A DNA stretch of 64,000 nt from positions 211,301-275,300 of the IMG/VR virus record IMGVR_UViG_3300020122_000238; one strand, given 5' to 3'. Positions 7,914-16,198 of the stretch are shown here, one piece after another. Positions within the stretch are counted from its first letter, which is position 1. Every line of letters starts with the position of its first letter. Below the pieces are notes generated by a model. It was not told the origin of the DNA. It did not search any database and worked only from the letters and a program-made list of their open reading frames with translations. The translations under genes and the position numbers were made by a program. The DNA comes from a virus.

Positions 7914-8729
7914 ATGTATGACGATGCCTCGCTGGACGATTACTGGGCCATGTTGCGGCCCCCCGAGCCCATGCCGTCCCCTGTGATCTCCCTTGAGACC
8001 GCTACCGAATGGCTGAAAACCATTGGGGCTCCGAGACATTCTCCCCTCTTGGTAGTCCCTGGTACATCTGTGGAGCGTTGCAGCGTTTTTCGGGCTCTGG
8101 GGAAAGTCGTGGACAGCACCTACTTCGAGTGCGACCTGGAAAACGCCTCCTGGTTAGAGGTGGGTCTCGACACGACCATCGCAGCTCTCGTCTCCTGTCA
8201 GGACCTCGATCTGGAGGGCACCATTCGAACGATGGCTGACACGTCCCATTACCTGGAGCATGACGTGTACCGGATTCTCTGGGAAATTCGGTTCTTGCGT
8301 CGTGAAGATCGGCATCAAGCGGACGAGCTGTTCGATATCTTCCGGCGATTGGTCCGTGACACACAACTTCGAGAACATGAGGTTCGGAGGCTCCGGGACC
8401 TTGGCATCTCGAAGTTCATCTTCTCTTTCCGGGAGAAAGTGGAAGTGCTGTGCTTCCTCCGCACCCTCGCCTCTCAGAACGAAATCCCGAGTCGCCTGGT
8501 TCTTTCTTTCGACGGGTTGGACCAGGCCATACAAGCTGAGAACAAGGGGGTTCTTCGCCAGCTCGTGATGCTCATCTCTGAAGTCCGACGTTGGACGCTA
8601 ATCACCAGTTGCCCGATTGGCATCCTCCTGGGTTTTTCAGCGGCCCGAAGTAATACCGCAAAACTCCGCAAGCTCAATCAGAATCTCACCGCCGAAATGG
8701 AGGCCGGGCTCGCCTGGACCAAGTCATGA
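7914..8729 (+). CDS. N-tagged protein, possible degenerate ATPase fold, 271 aa
   Basis: Opens with MYDDASLDDYWAMLRPPEP, a member of the acidic/aromatic/proline leader family. LLVVPGTSVERCSVF could be a decayed P-loop and RLVLSFDGLDQA a Walker-B-like strand followed by LITSCPIGILL, so a distant AAA/STAND-like fold is possible but unproven. The -10 element TGTAAC (7900-7905) is 8 nt from the ATG. ATGA overlap couples it to the next gene. Confidence 0.75.
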   Translation: MYDDASLDDYWAMLRPPEPMPSPVISLETATEWLKTIGAPRHSPLLVVPGTSVERCSVFRALGKVVDSTYFECDLENASWLEVGLDTTIAALVSCQDLDLEGTIRTMADTSHYLEHDVYRILWEIRFLRREDRHQADELFDIFRRLVRDTQLREHEVRRLRDLGISKFIFSFREKVEVLCFLRTLASQNEIPSRLVLSFDGLDQAIQAENKGVLRQLVMLISEVRRWTLITSCPIGILLGFSAARSNTAKLRKLNQNLTAEMEAGLAWTKS

Positions 8730-9235
8730 TCCGGATCAATTTCACTTGCGATGTTGTCGAACTCGAACCGCTCAACACTGACGAGTACGACGGCCTGCTC
8801 ATGGTGATCTCCACAGCCACCACCCCGATTGGAGGGAATGACCAGGTGAAACATCAGGATACGGCGACGGGGGAATGGGACGACATCCCTGTTTCTGCGG
8901 GGGCCCGCTCAACAGGGGGGTTGGTCTTCCGGGAGCGGCAAGTCACTCTGCCGGGGAAGTACCTGATCCGCTCCGCGATCCGCAATGGGAAAGAGCCCTT
9001 CAGGACTTTCGACCTCTTCCTCGAACATCTGGGAGACCGAAATGCCCGCCTCACGGTCGAGCCTGGAAGCACCCTTGCGTTCTGGATCATGGGCAACTTC
9101 GACCCGATCTTGATCGGTGCAGAGCGTACGATCATTCACATCGAGAATGGGCAAATCACGTTGATCGACACAGGGAAGCCGAGCGATCAGCGCCGTCCGA
9201 CCGCCTGGGAGAAAATGGACGACGACGACATCTAG
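8726..9235 (+). CDS. C-tagged hypothetical protein, 169 aa
   Basis: Beta-rich protein with no known domain that ends PTAWEKMDDDDI, a clear copy of the C-terminal tag after a basic/proline linker (DQRR). Coupled by ATGA overlap to the N-tagged gene upstream, so the two products may work together. Confidence 0.8.
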   Translation: MIRINFTCDVVELEPLNTDEYDGLLMVISTATTPIGGNDQVKHQDTATGEWDDIPVSAGARSTGGLVFRERQVTLPGKYLIRSAIRNGKEPFRTFDLFLEHLGDRNARLTVEPGSTLAFWIMGNFDPILIGAERTIIHIENGQITLIDTGKPSDQRRPTAWEKMDDDDI

Positions 9236-9256
9236 CTCTTGGTGTCCATAGAAGGG

Positions 9257-9859
9257 ATGCCCCCTCGTCACCATCAACTAGACCCCCAAAGTGGAATGGG
9301 TATGAGCCCTCCGCACTGCCTCGTCTGTCGGGCCAGCTTCAACCCCAACGAGCCGCTCACCTCATGCGACCATATCTCGATCGACGACCTGAAGATCCAG
9401 ACAGTCTACGACATCGACATGGACGAGAAGCCCATCGGCATGGGGCTCTCGGGGGAGTGCTTCAACCTGAAGTGCCCCGACTGCAAGCAGACCTTCATGC
9501 AGCTCCGCAAGTCCATGCACGGGCTCTTCTATGGGTGCCCTTCCTACCCCGCGTGCAAGGGCACTCACGGGGCCAATGCGGACGGCGCTCCGAAGGGCAT
9601 CCCTGGAGACTTCGCGACCCGTCAGGCCCGTATAGCGGTTCACCTGGTCTTCGATCGTATATGGAATCAACCTGGCTCCAACCTGACCCGAATCCAGGCC
9701 TATACCTGGATGGCTTGGGAAATGAGGCTGGGAATCATGGAAGCCCATATCGCACGCTTCGACATTGAAATGTGCGAGAAGCTCGTCTCCCTGGTGAAAA
9801 AACACTTCGGGGTCACGAACGCGTGGGAAGCCATCCTCGACGACTCCATCTGGGATTGA
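9257..9859 (+). CDS. Topoisomerase-type Zn-finger protein with C-terminal tag
   Basis: An N-terminal CLVCRASF and a later CPDCKQTFMQLRK...FYGCPSYPACKGTHGAN form a topoisomerase I-like zinc ribbon (zf-C4 type), suggesting DNA binding. The last residues TNAWEAILDDSIWD are the tag. The ATG at 9257 is 8 nt after TGTCCA, matching the window's start rule; the frame is open further upstream. Confidence 0.8.
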   Translation: MPPRHHQLDPQSGMGMSPPHCLVCRASFNPNEPLTSCDHISIDDLKIQTVYDIDMDEKPIGMGLSGECFNLKCPDCKQTFMQLRKSMHGLFYGCPSYPACKGTHGANADGAPKGIPGDFATRQARIAVHLVFDRIWNQPGSNLTRIQAYTWMAWEMRLGIMEAHIARFDIEMCEKLVSLVKKHFGVTNAWEAILDDSIWD

Positions 9860-9883
9860 CGTCGTAAGACGCTACCCCGAAGG

Positions 9884-10108
9884 ATGGGTCCCCCAACAGC
9901 GTTTGCCGGGGGTTCATTTTGCGCCCGCGGACCCATGCGTCTTATCGACGGACCCTACGGCCGGTTCTACGGCTGCAAGCACTGGCCTGACTGTGTGTCT
10001 CGAATTCCGGCCGAGTATGACGGTACGCCGAAGTACCCGAAAAAGAAGCTGCCCCGAAGTCATTCGCGGGGCAGCTTCTTTCGGACGACTTCGACTAGTC
10101 GTTGGTGA
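9884..10108 (+). CDS. Small topoisomerase-type Zn-finger protein, 74 aa
   Basis: GSFCARGPMRLIDGPYGRFYGCKHWPDC resembles the same zf-C4 fold as the previous gene, with one cysteine position altered. The frame runs through the terminator hairpin at 10042-10081, so its last 20 residues may not be natural, and an indel near the end is possible. Confidence 0.6.
   Translation: MGPPTAFAGGSFCARGPMRLIDGPYGRFYGCKHWPDCVSRIPAEYDGTPKYPKKKLPRSHSRGSFFRTTSTSRW
10042..10081. terminator. Bidirectional intrinsic terminator
   Basis: Perfect 14-bp stem (10042-10055 and 10068-10081) with flanking A and T runs, between convergent genes. Confidence 0.8.
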
Positions 10109-10541
10109 CGGTCTCGACCGTCCAGTAAGGCGGGAGGGGCTCGGCGATCCGAGCGGCCATGGCCTGGACGACGTCCAGGGGAGTTCCGTGCAGGTTCCGA
10201 GCTGCCGCCTTCTCGACAGAGCACTCGATGCGCAGGATGGCCGCCTCGTACCCGAAGGCCGAAGCCGCGAGCATGTAAGGCGCGATCTCGGCAACCGACG
10301 TGTTCGTGTTGTCGACGACGATGAGACTCCAGTCGGCCTCCAACGCAATGAGGAATCTCTTGAAGCACCTTCCGTGCGCTTCCCCGATCTTGGTGGGATC
10401 GAACTCATACTCCCCCGCCTCGTTGACCATGAATTGGTCGGTGGAGACGATGACCGCCTGGTTGACACCCTCGACCAGCTTTTTTGCAATCGTGGACTTC
10501 CCCGATCCCGACAGACCTTGCAAAACGATAACCTTCGGCAT
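10095..10541 (-). CDS. P-loop kinase, polynucleotide-kinase-like (AAA_33)
   Basis: The 148-aa protein begins MPKVIVLQGLSGSGKST, a Walker A motif in a small kinase fold. VSTDQFM and VVDNTNTS fit the substrate Asp and DNTN element of phage T4 Pnk-like kinases. It lacks a phosphatase domain. It probably phosphorylates a nucleic-acid end or a small molecule. The ATG is 7 nt after TGTAGA of a bipartite promoter. Confidence 0.85.
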   Translation of the reverse strand: MPKVIVLQGLSGSGKSTIAKKLVEGVNQAVIVSTDQFMVNEAGEYEFDPTKIGEAHGRCFKRFLIALEADWSLIVVDNTNTSVAEIAPYMLAASAFGYEAAILRIECSVEKAAARNLHGTPLDVVQAMAARIAEPLPPYWTVETVTND

Positions 10542-10548
10542 GTGTACA

Positions 10549-10576
10549 TCTACACAGGAAGAGGGAGGGGGATCAA
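10549..10576 (-). promoter_or_regulatory. Promoter TTGATC-N16-TGTAGA
   Basis: -35 at 10571-10576 and -10 at 10549-10554 (read on minus), spacer 16 bp, 7 nt from the ATG at 10541. The -35 box sits in an inverted-repeat arm. Confidence 0.8.
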
Positions 10577-10605
10577 CCATATTTTCCCTGGTTGATCCCC
10601 CTCCC
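10563..10605. repeat. Inverted repeat carrying both divergent -35 boxes
   Basis: 17-bp arms 10563-10579 and 10589-10605. Each arm contains TTGATC facing outward, so two divergent promoters share one palindromic centre. Confidence 0.85.
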
Positions 10606-10619
10606 GGTGTTTTTGTAAG
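10592..10619 (+). promoter_or_regulatory. Promoter TTGATC-N16-TGTAAG
   Basis: -35 at 10592-10597, -10 at 10614-10619, spacer 16 bp, 8 nt from the ATG at 10628. Confidence 0.8.
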
Positions 10620-10627
10620 ACGACCAC

Positions 10628-11953
10628 ATGACGGCCACCCAAATGCACTTTCGGATCGATGGGGACGACTTCACTCGCATCGCCAGGGATTTCTTTCTGG
10701 AGGAGCGCCCTGATGCTGCGTGGCGCTTCATCACGGAAGGCCTGATGGGTGGTGAGCCAGGACAAGCCGAGCACTACGCCAAGCTCATCCTCAACGGAAA
10801 GACCAAGCTCATCGGCAACGAGACCGTGGGGCTGGAGCCGGTCGACGATGACGCGGCTGACTTTCAAAAGCAGGCCCGGTACATCTACGCCGGGCGCATC
10901 CGTAAAGAGGGCCGATGGTGGCGGCCGAGAGCCAAGGTCACGAACTTCGGCCCCGAGGATTGGCCGAAGGGAGCTGTGGCAGGTGATCAAGCCACCACGG
11001 CAGGCAAGGCGCATCTCCACGAGATCGGACGTCAGCGCGTCGCCCACTACGAGCTCAAGGACGAGCGCGTCTTCGATGTCGAAGGGGATTCCCTCATCTT
11101 CGAGCCGTGTGGAGAGCCACCGCATTGGTGGCCGGTTAACCGCACGACCGATGCCGCCCTCAAGGATTTCTTGGCCGCCGGGCGCAAGCTGGAGCTGGAT
11201 GGCTGGTCGCGTCGCTACCAGGTCCGTACCAAGAAGATCACCCCGCCGCCCCTCACGGACGACGAAAAGAGGGCCATTGCTGCCAAGCGGGCCAAGGAAG
11301 ACGAGGAAGATCGGAAGAAGATTGCAGCCTTCTCGATGAAGTGCACCATCATCGGGGCTCAGGTGGTGCTCCAAGCCGGCGAGGACACGTTCGACATGCC
11401 CTTGGAGGACGGGACGACGATCAAGGTCCCGCGGGCTCCGTTCGAAAACTGGGCCCTCCGGAACACGTCGCTGAGCCACCTCGCCCCGGCGTGGCAACCA
11501 ATATCCACGCCGGGGATGAAGATGCCGGGGGACGATGTCTTCCACACGGACTGGGTTCTCGGGGCCCAGCAGACGCTCAAGTCGGCCTATGAGGGCCCGG
11601 TCAAGGATGCCTCCTGGACTGCACGGTTCGATCTGCAACGGAAGCTGGGCAACTGGGAGTGTGGTGTCGTCGTCTCGGGGGAAGATGTGACGGGTGTGGT
11701 CGGCAAGGGCATCCTTGTGCTGTCCGACCTCGACCCCAAGAACCTCGAAGCCGTGATGAAGTCGAAAGCCGTCATCACGCAAGCGGGAGGGAGGCTCGCG
11801 CACCTGGCTCTGGTGGCCATGGAGCACTGCGTCCCGATCCTGCTTGTCCCCGACGCTCTGACCCGATACCCCAAGGGGGCGAAGTTGACCCTCTCGCCGA
11901 AAGACGGGAAGATCCACACGAGGGAGATCGGGGCCATCTACGACTGCGGTTGA
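10628..11953 (+). CDS. PEP-utiliser swivelling-domain (phosphohistidine) protein, 441 aa
   Basis: Residues about 370-410 (VITQAGGRLAHLALVA, CVPILLV) match the swivelling phosphohistidine domain of PEP synthase and PPDK, with His in GGRLAH as the carrier residue. The partner catalytic domains (ATP-grasp or TIM barrel) are not seen; the first 350 residues are unassigned and include a charged linker near 215-240 (DDEKRAIAAKRAKEDEED). It may be a phosphotransfer partner or a relic. The stop TGA lies in the next TTGATC box. Confidence 0.8.
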   Translation: MTATQMHFRIDGDDFTRIARDFFLEERPDAAWRFITEGLMGGEPGQAEHYAKLILNGKTKLIGNETVGLEPVDDDAADFQKQARYIYAGRIRKEGRWWRPRAKVTNFGPEDWPKGAVAGDQATTAGKAHLHEIGRQRVAHYELKDERVFDVEGDSLIFEPCGEPPHWWPVNRTTDAALKDFLAAGRKLELDGWSRRYQVRTKKITPPPLTDDEKRAIAAKRAKEDEEDRKKIAAFSMKCTIIGAQVVLQAGEDTFDMPLEDGTTIKVPRAPFENWALRNTSLSHLAPAWQPISTPGMKMPGDDVFHTDWVLGAQQTLKSAYEGPVKDASWTARFDLQRKLGNWECGVVVSGEDVTGVVGKGILVLSDLDPKNLEAVMKSKAVITQAGGRLAHLALVAMEHCVPILLVPDALTRYPKGAKLTLSPKDGKIHTREIGAIYDCG

Positions 11954-11977
11954 TCCCGGTCGCCCACTTGCTGTAGG
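11950..11977 (+). promoter_or_regulatory. Promoter TTGATC-N16-TGTAGG
   Basis: -35 at 11950-11955, -10 at 11972-11977, spacer 16 bp, 6 nt from the ATG at 11984. Confidence 0.8.
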
Positions 11978-11983
11978 TGAAAC

Positions 11984-12223
11984 ATGGACCGTCGAACCAA
12001 CTACGAAGATCGCACCATCCGTCGTCTGACCCGCATCATGTACCCCAAGTACGTGGAGGTCATGAAGAAGGGGGTGGCGCAGGGTGACATCTGGACCCTG
12101 AACGTCTCTGGGAAGAATGTCCTCGCCATCATCGGCGACGGAAACATCACCGTGATGGCGGATGGCGGGGGCTTCCGCCAGGTGGGCACCCCCAAGCGCA
12201 GCAAGTACACCCCCATCTTCTGA
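11984..12223 (+). CDS. Hypothetical protein, 79 aa
   Basis: Start fixed by the promoter just upstream. The middle reads as two beta strands (IWTLNVSGKNVLAIIGDGNITVM) with basic ends. No family recognised. Confidence 0.7.
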   Translation: MDRRTNYEDRTIRRLTRIMYPKYVEVMKKGVAQGDIWTLNVSGKNVLAIIGDGNITVMADGGGFRQVGTPKRSKYTPIF

Positions 12224-12227
12224 CCCC

Positions 12228-12443
12228 ATGTCGACCCCTCAGCACCCTTCCCTGGAAGAACGCCTCAGTCTCTCTTGGGCCTCGTGGCTGCACTCGCATG
12301 AGGACGCAACACAGAAGTGCCCGGTGGTCCACTGCGAGCATAACCGCCCGCTTGGGACTATGCCGGGCTCCTCGTGTTGTTGCTCGTGGTGTCAAGGCCC
12401 GCCTTGGCCGATAAAAGAGCCGAATCCTAGTCCGAAGGTGTAA
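12228..12443 (+). CDS. Cys/His-rich small protein, 71 aa
   Basis: Cysteine and histidine residues (KCPVVHCEH, SSCCCSWC) suggest metal binding. The stop, GTG TAA, is part of the GGTGTAAT element of the next gene. Function unknown. Confidence 0.6.
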   Translation: MSTPQHPSLEERLSLSWASWLHSHEDATQKCPVVHCEHNRPLGTMPGSSCCCSWCQGPPWPIKEPNPSPKV

Positions 12444-12446
12444 TCT

Positions 12447-12911
12447 ATGGCGATGAACCCCGACGCCGTAGCCGTGTGGCAAGACTTGAAGACATGGGCG
12501 ATCCCTATCTTCGAGTGGTGCAAGGTGCATCCCTGGGGTGTTCTTACGTTCAACTTGTTCTTCGTCCTCGGGTGTTTCGACTCCTACCGCAGAGGGGCTC
12601 GCAAATACCGGCGTCTGGCAGAAGCTCAACAACTTCGAGACAGCAAACTGATCCGGGGCCTGGAGCAAAATGTGGAAAGTCGCATCCGGCGCCTGGACCA
12701 AGTGCAGCAAGCGCTTGCGGATCTTCGAGCGCAAGTCGCGTTGATTCGACCTGGGGGTGAGACAACGCCTGAACTCTTCCCCGAGATCCCGTCGCCACCC
12801 AAGAAGGCTCCGCGAAAGTCTCGGGCAAAGAAGGTCCCGCCGGAGCCGACCACATGGCACTCAAAGCTCCTCGACGACGGGGATGACATTGGGACGGCCG
12901 AGAAGAAGTAG
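12447..12911 (+). CDS. Membrane-anchored coiled-coil protein with C-terminal tag, 154 aa
   Basis: A hydrophobic segment near residues 30-45 (WGVLTFNLFFVLGCF) is followed by a long coiled coil, a Pro/Lys linker and TTWHSKLLDDGDDIG, a tag copy with six extra residues after it. It probably sits in the inner membrane with the tag in the cytoplasm. TGTAAT (12439-12444) is 8 nt from ATG 12453, so the second Met is the likelier start. Confidence 0.75.
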   Translation: MAMNPDAVAVWQDLKTWAIPIFEWCKVHPWGVLTFNLFFVLGCFDSYRRGARKYRRLAEAQQLRDSKLIRGLEQNVESRIRRLDQVQQALADLRAQVALIRPGGETTPELFPEIPSPPKKAPRKSRAKKVPPEPTTWHSKLLDDGDDIGTAEKK

Positions 12912-12914
12912 ACG

Positions 12915-13658
12915 ATGCCTACCCCTGACGACGACATCCTCAAAGAGTACTGGGAAGACCTACAGGTTGGGCCGGTCCCGGACCCCACCCTCCCGAGCTT
13001 CTACGGGAAGCATCCTGGAGACCTGGTCATCGGGACATCCAAGGATCGGATCCTTGTTCGGATCCACCCCGACGGCACTCTGACCTATGGCCCGGACTAC
13101 ACGCCGGATGAAGCTGCGGTCGAGTTCTGGACGCAAATGTGCGTTCGTCGTATGGAGTCTGAAGAGCGGGTGATGCACCTCGGAGTCGTCGAGTCGATGC
13201 TCATTCGCATGGGGAACGCCGACCTCAACTACGAGGGCCGACAGAGGCAAGCTCAAGCCGAGGGCGCGACAGACCACGATCGCTTCCAAGCGGAGATGGC
13301 CCGACGCAACCTCGAAGCCATCGTTCACCAGACGATCGAATTCGGACGTGGCCTGGTCGCTCGTCCGGATGCTCCGGCTCCCATCGTGCCTGAACCTGCC
13401 CCCTCGGACGTGGACGGTCCTCCGGTCGATTACGAGCAGTATTCGTCCCCCATCGCGGATCCCCCTCCGACTCCGCGACCCTCGGCGAACCTTCAAGATG
13501 CGTGGAACATGATGAGCAACAGGCTCGAAGAGGCCGCAGCTCGTCGCCCCGTGGAGCACAGGCGAGCCCCTGGGTTTGGCAATGGCGTCGGGCCTTGTGT
13601 GTGTGGCGCTGCCTGGGATTTCAGGCAGCGTCGATGTTCGACCAGGAATTCTGGTTGA
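12915..13658 (+). CDS. N-tagged proline-rich protein, 247 aa
   Basis: Begins MPTPDDDILKEYWEDLQV, a leader-family copy, followed by GPVPDP. The middle is helical and the C-terminal third is rich in proline and acidic residues, with CVCG near the end. The gene directly follows a C-tagged gene. Function unknown. Confidence 0.75.
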   Translation: MPTPDDDILKEYWEDLQVGPVPDPTLPSFYGKHPGDLVIGTSKDRILVRIHPDGTLTYGPDYTPDEAAVEFWTQMCVRRMESEERVMHLGVVESMLIRMGNADLNYEGRQRQAQAEGATDHDRFQAEMARRNLEAIVHQTIEFGRGLVARPDAPAPIVPEPAPSDVDGPPVDYEQYSSPIADPPPTPRPSANLQDAWNMMSNRLEEAAARRPVEHRRAPGFGNGVGPCVCGAAWDFRQRRCSTRNSG

Positions 13659-13879
13659 GCGGATCAATCGAGTCGAAGATCATGGAATTCGCGAGCATCG
13701 TCACTGAGTACCTCGAACTCGTTGGCTCGTATGCACTGGTCGACGAGTTCGAGGTAAGCCTAGTCACGGTCGAACGTTGGGCGACCGGCATTGCGACCCC
13801 ACACCCGAAGATCCAGGAGCTTGTCACGGCTTGGGTCCTCAAGCAGAAGCCGCTTGCAATTCTCGCTGTCTTGCTGTAG
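13634..13879 (+). CDS. Small HTH-like protein, 81 aa
   Basis: Overlaps the end of the previous gene by 25 nt. YALVDEFEVSLVTVERWATG reads like a short helix-turn-helix of the kind found in phage regulators. A strong terminator follows. Confidence 0.55.
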   Translation: MFDQEFWLSGSIESKIMEFASIVTEYLELVGSYALVDEFEVSLVTVERWATGIATPHPKIQELVTAWVLKQKPLAILAVLL

Positions 13880-13917
13880 GCTGGTTTCTCTGGATCGGTC
13901 GTGGTGAGTGGGCATGG

Positions 13918-13952
13918 AAGCCCGGGAAGTTTTGACTTCCCGGGCTTTTTTC
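13918..13952. terminator. Strong intrinsic terminator
   Basis: 13-bp perfect stem (13918-13930 and 13935-13947), TTTG loop and a T run, placed between convergent genes. Confidence 0.9.
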
Positions 13953-14694
13953 ATTGGCCAACGCCAGGCAGACGCACAAGTTTCAGGGCCCCGTTGTGGC
14001 TAACGAGAGGCGCCAGCTCGGGACTCCGGAACACGTCGAACAGGTGCATATCCTGACCGTCGACCGTGCAGCCCAACGAGACAAGGGTGACCGTCTGGCT
14101 GTAGTCCGTGTGCGCCATGTTGTGTCGCCACCCACAACCCTGAATGACGCGGACGAAGCGCCCCTTGGAGTCCTTCGAAAGAGAGACATTGGCTTCCCCT
14201 CGGATGCCCTTGTACCCCACGCCCTCGAAGTGCCAGCCGTAGTTCTCGACGAAGCCCGGGTGCGAGAGAATGGCGTTGTCGAGGACCCAGTGCTTGCCGA
14301 CGTTGCACACGAGGCCCTCAGGGTTCCCTTGCGCAGCGAGAGCCGTGTCAATCCGGCCGCTATGGGCGAGCATTGCAGCCGTTGAAGAATTGAACGGCTG
14401 AATCGAAGGCCCGAGAGTAACAACTTTCTGCGTCCAGATGAGATCCGCCAGCTTCGGGGTGAGTAGAGAACAGCCAAGAAGATCCGCGAGGTGCTGCTCC
14501 GTTTCGGCGGAAGCGTTGATCCGCACGCCCTCGATTTTGAGCGCATCCGAGAAGACCTGGAACTCGGCGTGGTGATCGCCATGGTCGGAGGTGACCGTGG
14601 ACCACAAGATAGGGTCAAAGGTCCCTTCTGCGACGAGTGCTCGGATTGCTTGTTCGCGAGCAGGGCCAGCGGACGGGGGAAGGTTCAGGCTCAT
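13951..14694 (-). CDS. Conserved-looking globular protein of unknown function, 247 aa
   Basis: The frame is clean with well-spaced candidate catalytic residues: GKHWVLDN, NYGWHFEG, CGWRHNMAHTDYSQTVTLV. The His/Asp/Tyr pattern suggests an enzyme, but I cannot name the family. No tag is present. It ends at a terminator and has no obvious partner. Confidence 0.75.
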   Translation of the reverse strand: MSLNLPPSAGPAREQAIRALVAEGTFDPILWSTVTSDHGDHHAEFQVFSDALKIEGVRINASAETEQHLADLLGCSLLTPKLADLIWTQKVVTLGPSIQPFNSSTAAMLAHSGRIDTALAAQGNPEGLVCNVGKHWVLDNAILSHPGFVENYGWHFEGVGYKGIRGEANVSLSKDSKGRFVRVIQGCGWRHNMAHTDYSQTVTLVSLGCTVDGQDMHLFDVFRSPELAPLVSHNGALKLVRLPGVGQ

Positions 14695-14727
14695 ACTGAG
14701 GATCTTCCTAAAAAAACCCTATACACG

Positions 14728-15765
14728 ATGGCCATGATCGGACTCCGGGTGCCTCCCGAAACTGCTCAACTCCTGAAGCAGATCGACCTCAAGGGATTTG
14801 GGGTCCCCGAGCCTATGGATCAAGCGCACATCACGCTGCTCCATTTGGGGGATGATGTTCCGATTGAGTCTCTGACCGAGGCAATTCGGGTGTTGTACAC
14901 AGTGGCCTCGAAGACCAGACCATTTGCTGTGCAGACGAGCCGAGCGACAACCTTCCCGCCCCAAGATGGGAAGAAGACTCCCATGATTGCTCAGGTGGAC
15001 TCCAATGCCCTCCACGACTTCCACCGAGCCCTACAAGAAGCCTTCGAGGCTGCCGGGATCGACTTCTCGAAGAAGTGGCCCGAGTTCAAGCCTCATGTGA
15101 CTTTGGGGTATTCTAAAGACCCTTTGGTCGATGCAGACCACGTATTCGATGAGACTTTCCCTACGGTCGAGTGGGGCGCCCATGAAGCTGTGCTTTTTGG
15201 GGGTGACAAAGGAAAACAGACCATGATGGTAACAACCCCCTTCTCTCTGAGCCCCTTTCGCCAGGCTGTCCGACAGGCCATGTTCCGAGCTGCCAACCGG
15301 CCCTACGAACACGACCAGGAGGCTCAAAGCGAGAAGAAGGAGCTTCTTAAGAAGCTCGAATTGCTTTCCCAAGCAGCCTATGCTTCGGGAGACAACGCAA
15401 TGGCGTCCTTCGCAGAAAGTCTGGGGATGCAACTCGAACGAGCGGACACAGCCTGGAACTTCAGTCTCCCCCAAGAACGGAAACTCCGGGAAGGCCTACA
15501 ACAGTACCATCACCTGATGTCTCACCCGGCTGAGCTTGATCGACTGTTTGAAGAGAAGAACCGAGCCCCTCAAGTCAGCCCCGCGGAGCAGACGAGAAAC
15601 CTTCGGATCCGAATCAACCAGCTCCTCGATGCCGCGAAGCAAGATGGGGACAACTGGGTGATCAGTTTCGCAACCAATATCGGGAACATGGTGCGAAACA
15701 ACCGACAGCTATCTCCCGCTCAAAGCAACGCGCTGGAGAAAGCATTCAAGAAGTACCGTCTTTGA
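14728..15765 (+). CDS. 2H phosphoesterase (LigT/2'-5' RNA ligase-like) with helical C-terminal extension
   Basis: Two HxT motifs (HITLLHLG near residue 32 and HVTLGYS near residue 122) define the 2H fold, which hydrolyses cyclic or 2'-5'-linked phosphodiesters. About 150 extra helical residues follow, so the 345-aa protein is longer than simple LigT proteins. TATACA (14720-14725) is 8 nt before ATG 14734, making the second Met the likelier start. Roles could include RNA repair or removal of cyclic-nucleotide alarm signals. Confidence 0.85.
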   Translation: MAMIGLRVPPETAQLLKQIDLKGFGVPEPMDQAHITLLHLGDDVPIESLTEAIRVLYTVASKTRPFAVQTSRATTFPPQDGKKTPMIAQVDSNALHDFHRALQEAFEAAGIDFSKKWPEFKPHVTLGYSKDPLVDADHVFDETFPTVEWGAHEAVLFGGDKGKQTMMVTTPFSLSPFRQAVRQAMFRAANRPYEHDQEAQSEKKELLKKLELLSQAAYASGDNAMASFAESLGMQLERADTAWNFSLPQERKLREGLQQYHHLMSHPAELDRLFEEKNRAPQVSPAEQTRNLRIRINQLLDAAKQDGDNWVISFATNIGNMVRNNRQLSPAQSNALEKAFKKYRL

Positions 15766-16135
15766 GATTCGAGCCCCAGTAAATGACGTCATTCTGAGAG
15801 TACGACCTCGCGTGCCCCATTTCTTCGAGCCACGCGAGACCGTGCCGTAGAAGGGCAGAGGAGACCCCCGACGTCTTCCGCCACGCTTCGAGTTGGGGCC
15901 ACGTCCGAGGCTCCGACAAGTACTTGGAGATGGGGGCAGTCCACCCCACCCAACAGGGGTCCGTGAGAGTTGGAGCCCGCACATCCGAGAGCCGATGGTC
16001 GAACTTGTTCCTGGGAACCCCAGGAACAAGTTCGGGTTTTTTGGTGCGGGAGGGTCTCTTCACAGACGGGACTTTTGCTGCGGGGGCCACGTTGGAAACA
16101 GGGAACCCCAAGTCGTCTTCTGTCTCTTGCCACAT
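15746..16135 (-). CDS. Hypothetical protein with acidic aromatic N-terminus, 129 aa
   Basis: Starts MWQETEDDLGF, a loose relative of the leader or tag composition. A basic linker follows and then a compact helical domain (KYLSEPRTWPQLEAWRKTSG, SALLRHGLAWLEEMG) that could bind nucleic acid. The -10 element TGTAGG is 7 nt from the ATG. A 16-bp inverted repeat lies within the linker-coding region. The 3' end overlaps the convergent gene by 20 nt. Confidence 0.7.
   Translation of the reverse strand: MWQETEDDLGFPVSNVAPAAKVPSVKRPSRTKKPELVPGVPRNKFDHRLSDVRAPTLTDPCWVGWTAPISKYLSEPRTWPQLEAWRKTSGVSSALLRHGLAWLEEMGHARSYSQNDVIYWGSNLKDGTS
16000..16034. repeat. 16-bp inverted repeat inside a reading frame
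   Basis: Arms 16000-16015 and 16019-16034, with T-rich sequence following on the plus strand. It is within the coding region of the minus-strand gene 15746-16135. Confidence 0.75.
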
Positions 16136-16198
16136 CCCCGTCCCTACACCGACATTTTTATCGTTGCAGGATTACCCAAAGAATCGTAGGAAATAGGT

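Noticed and set aside
10550-12229. Long minus-strand open frame (559 codons)
   Set aside because: It is antisense to the PEP-domain gene, which has a promoter, a motif-bearing product and a natural stop. Long antisense frames are common in GC-rich DNA.
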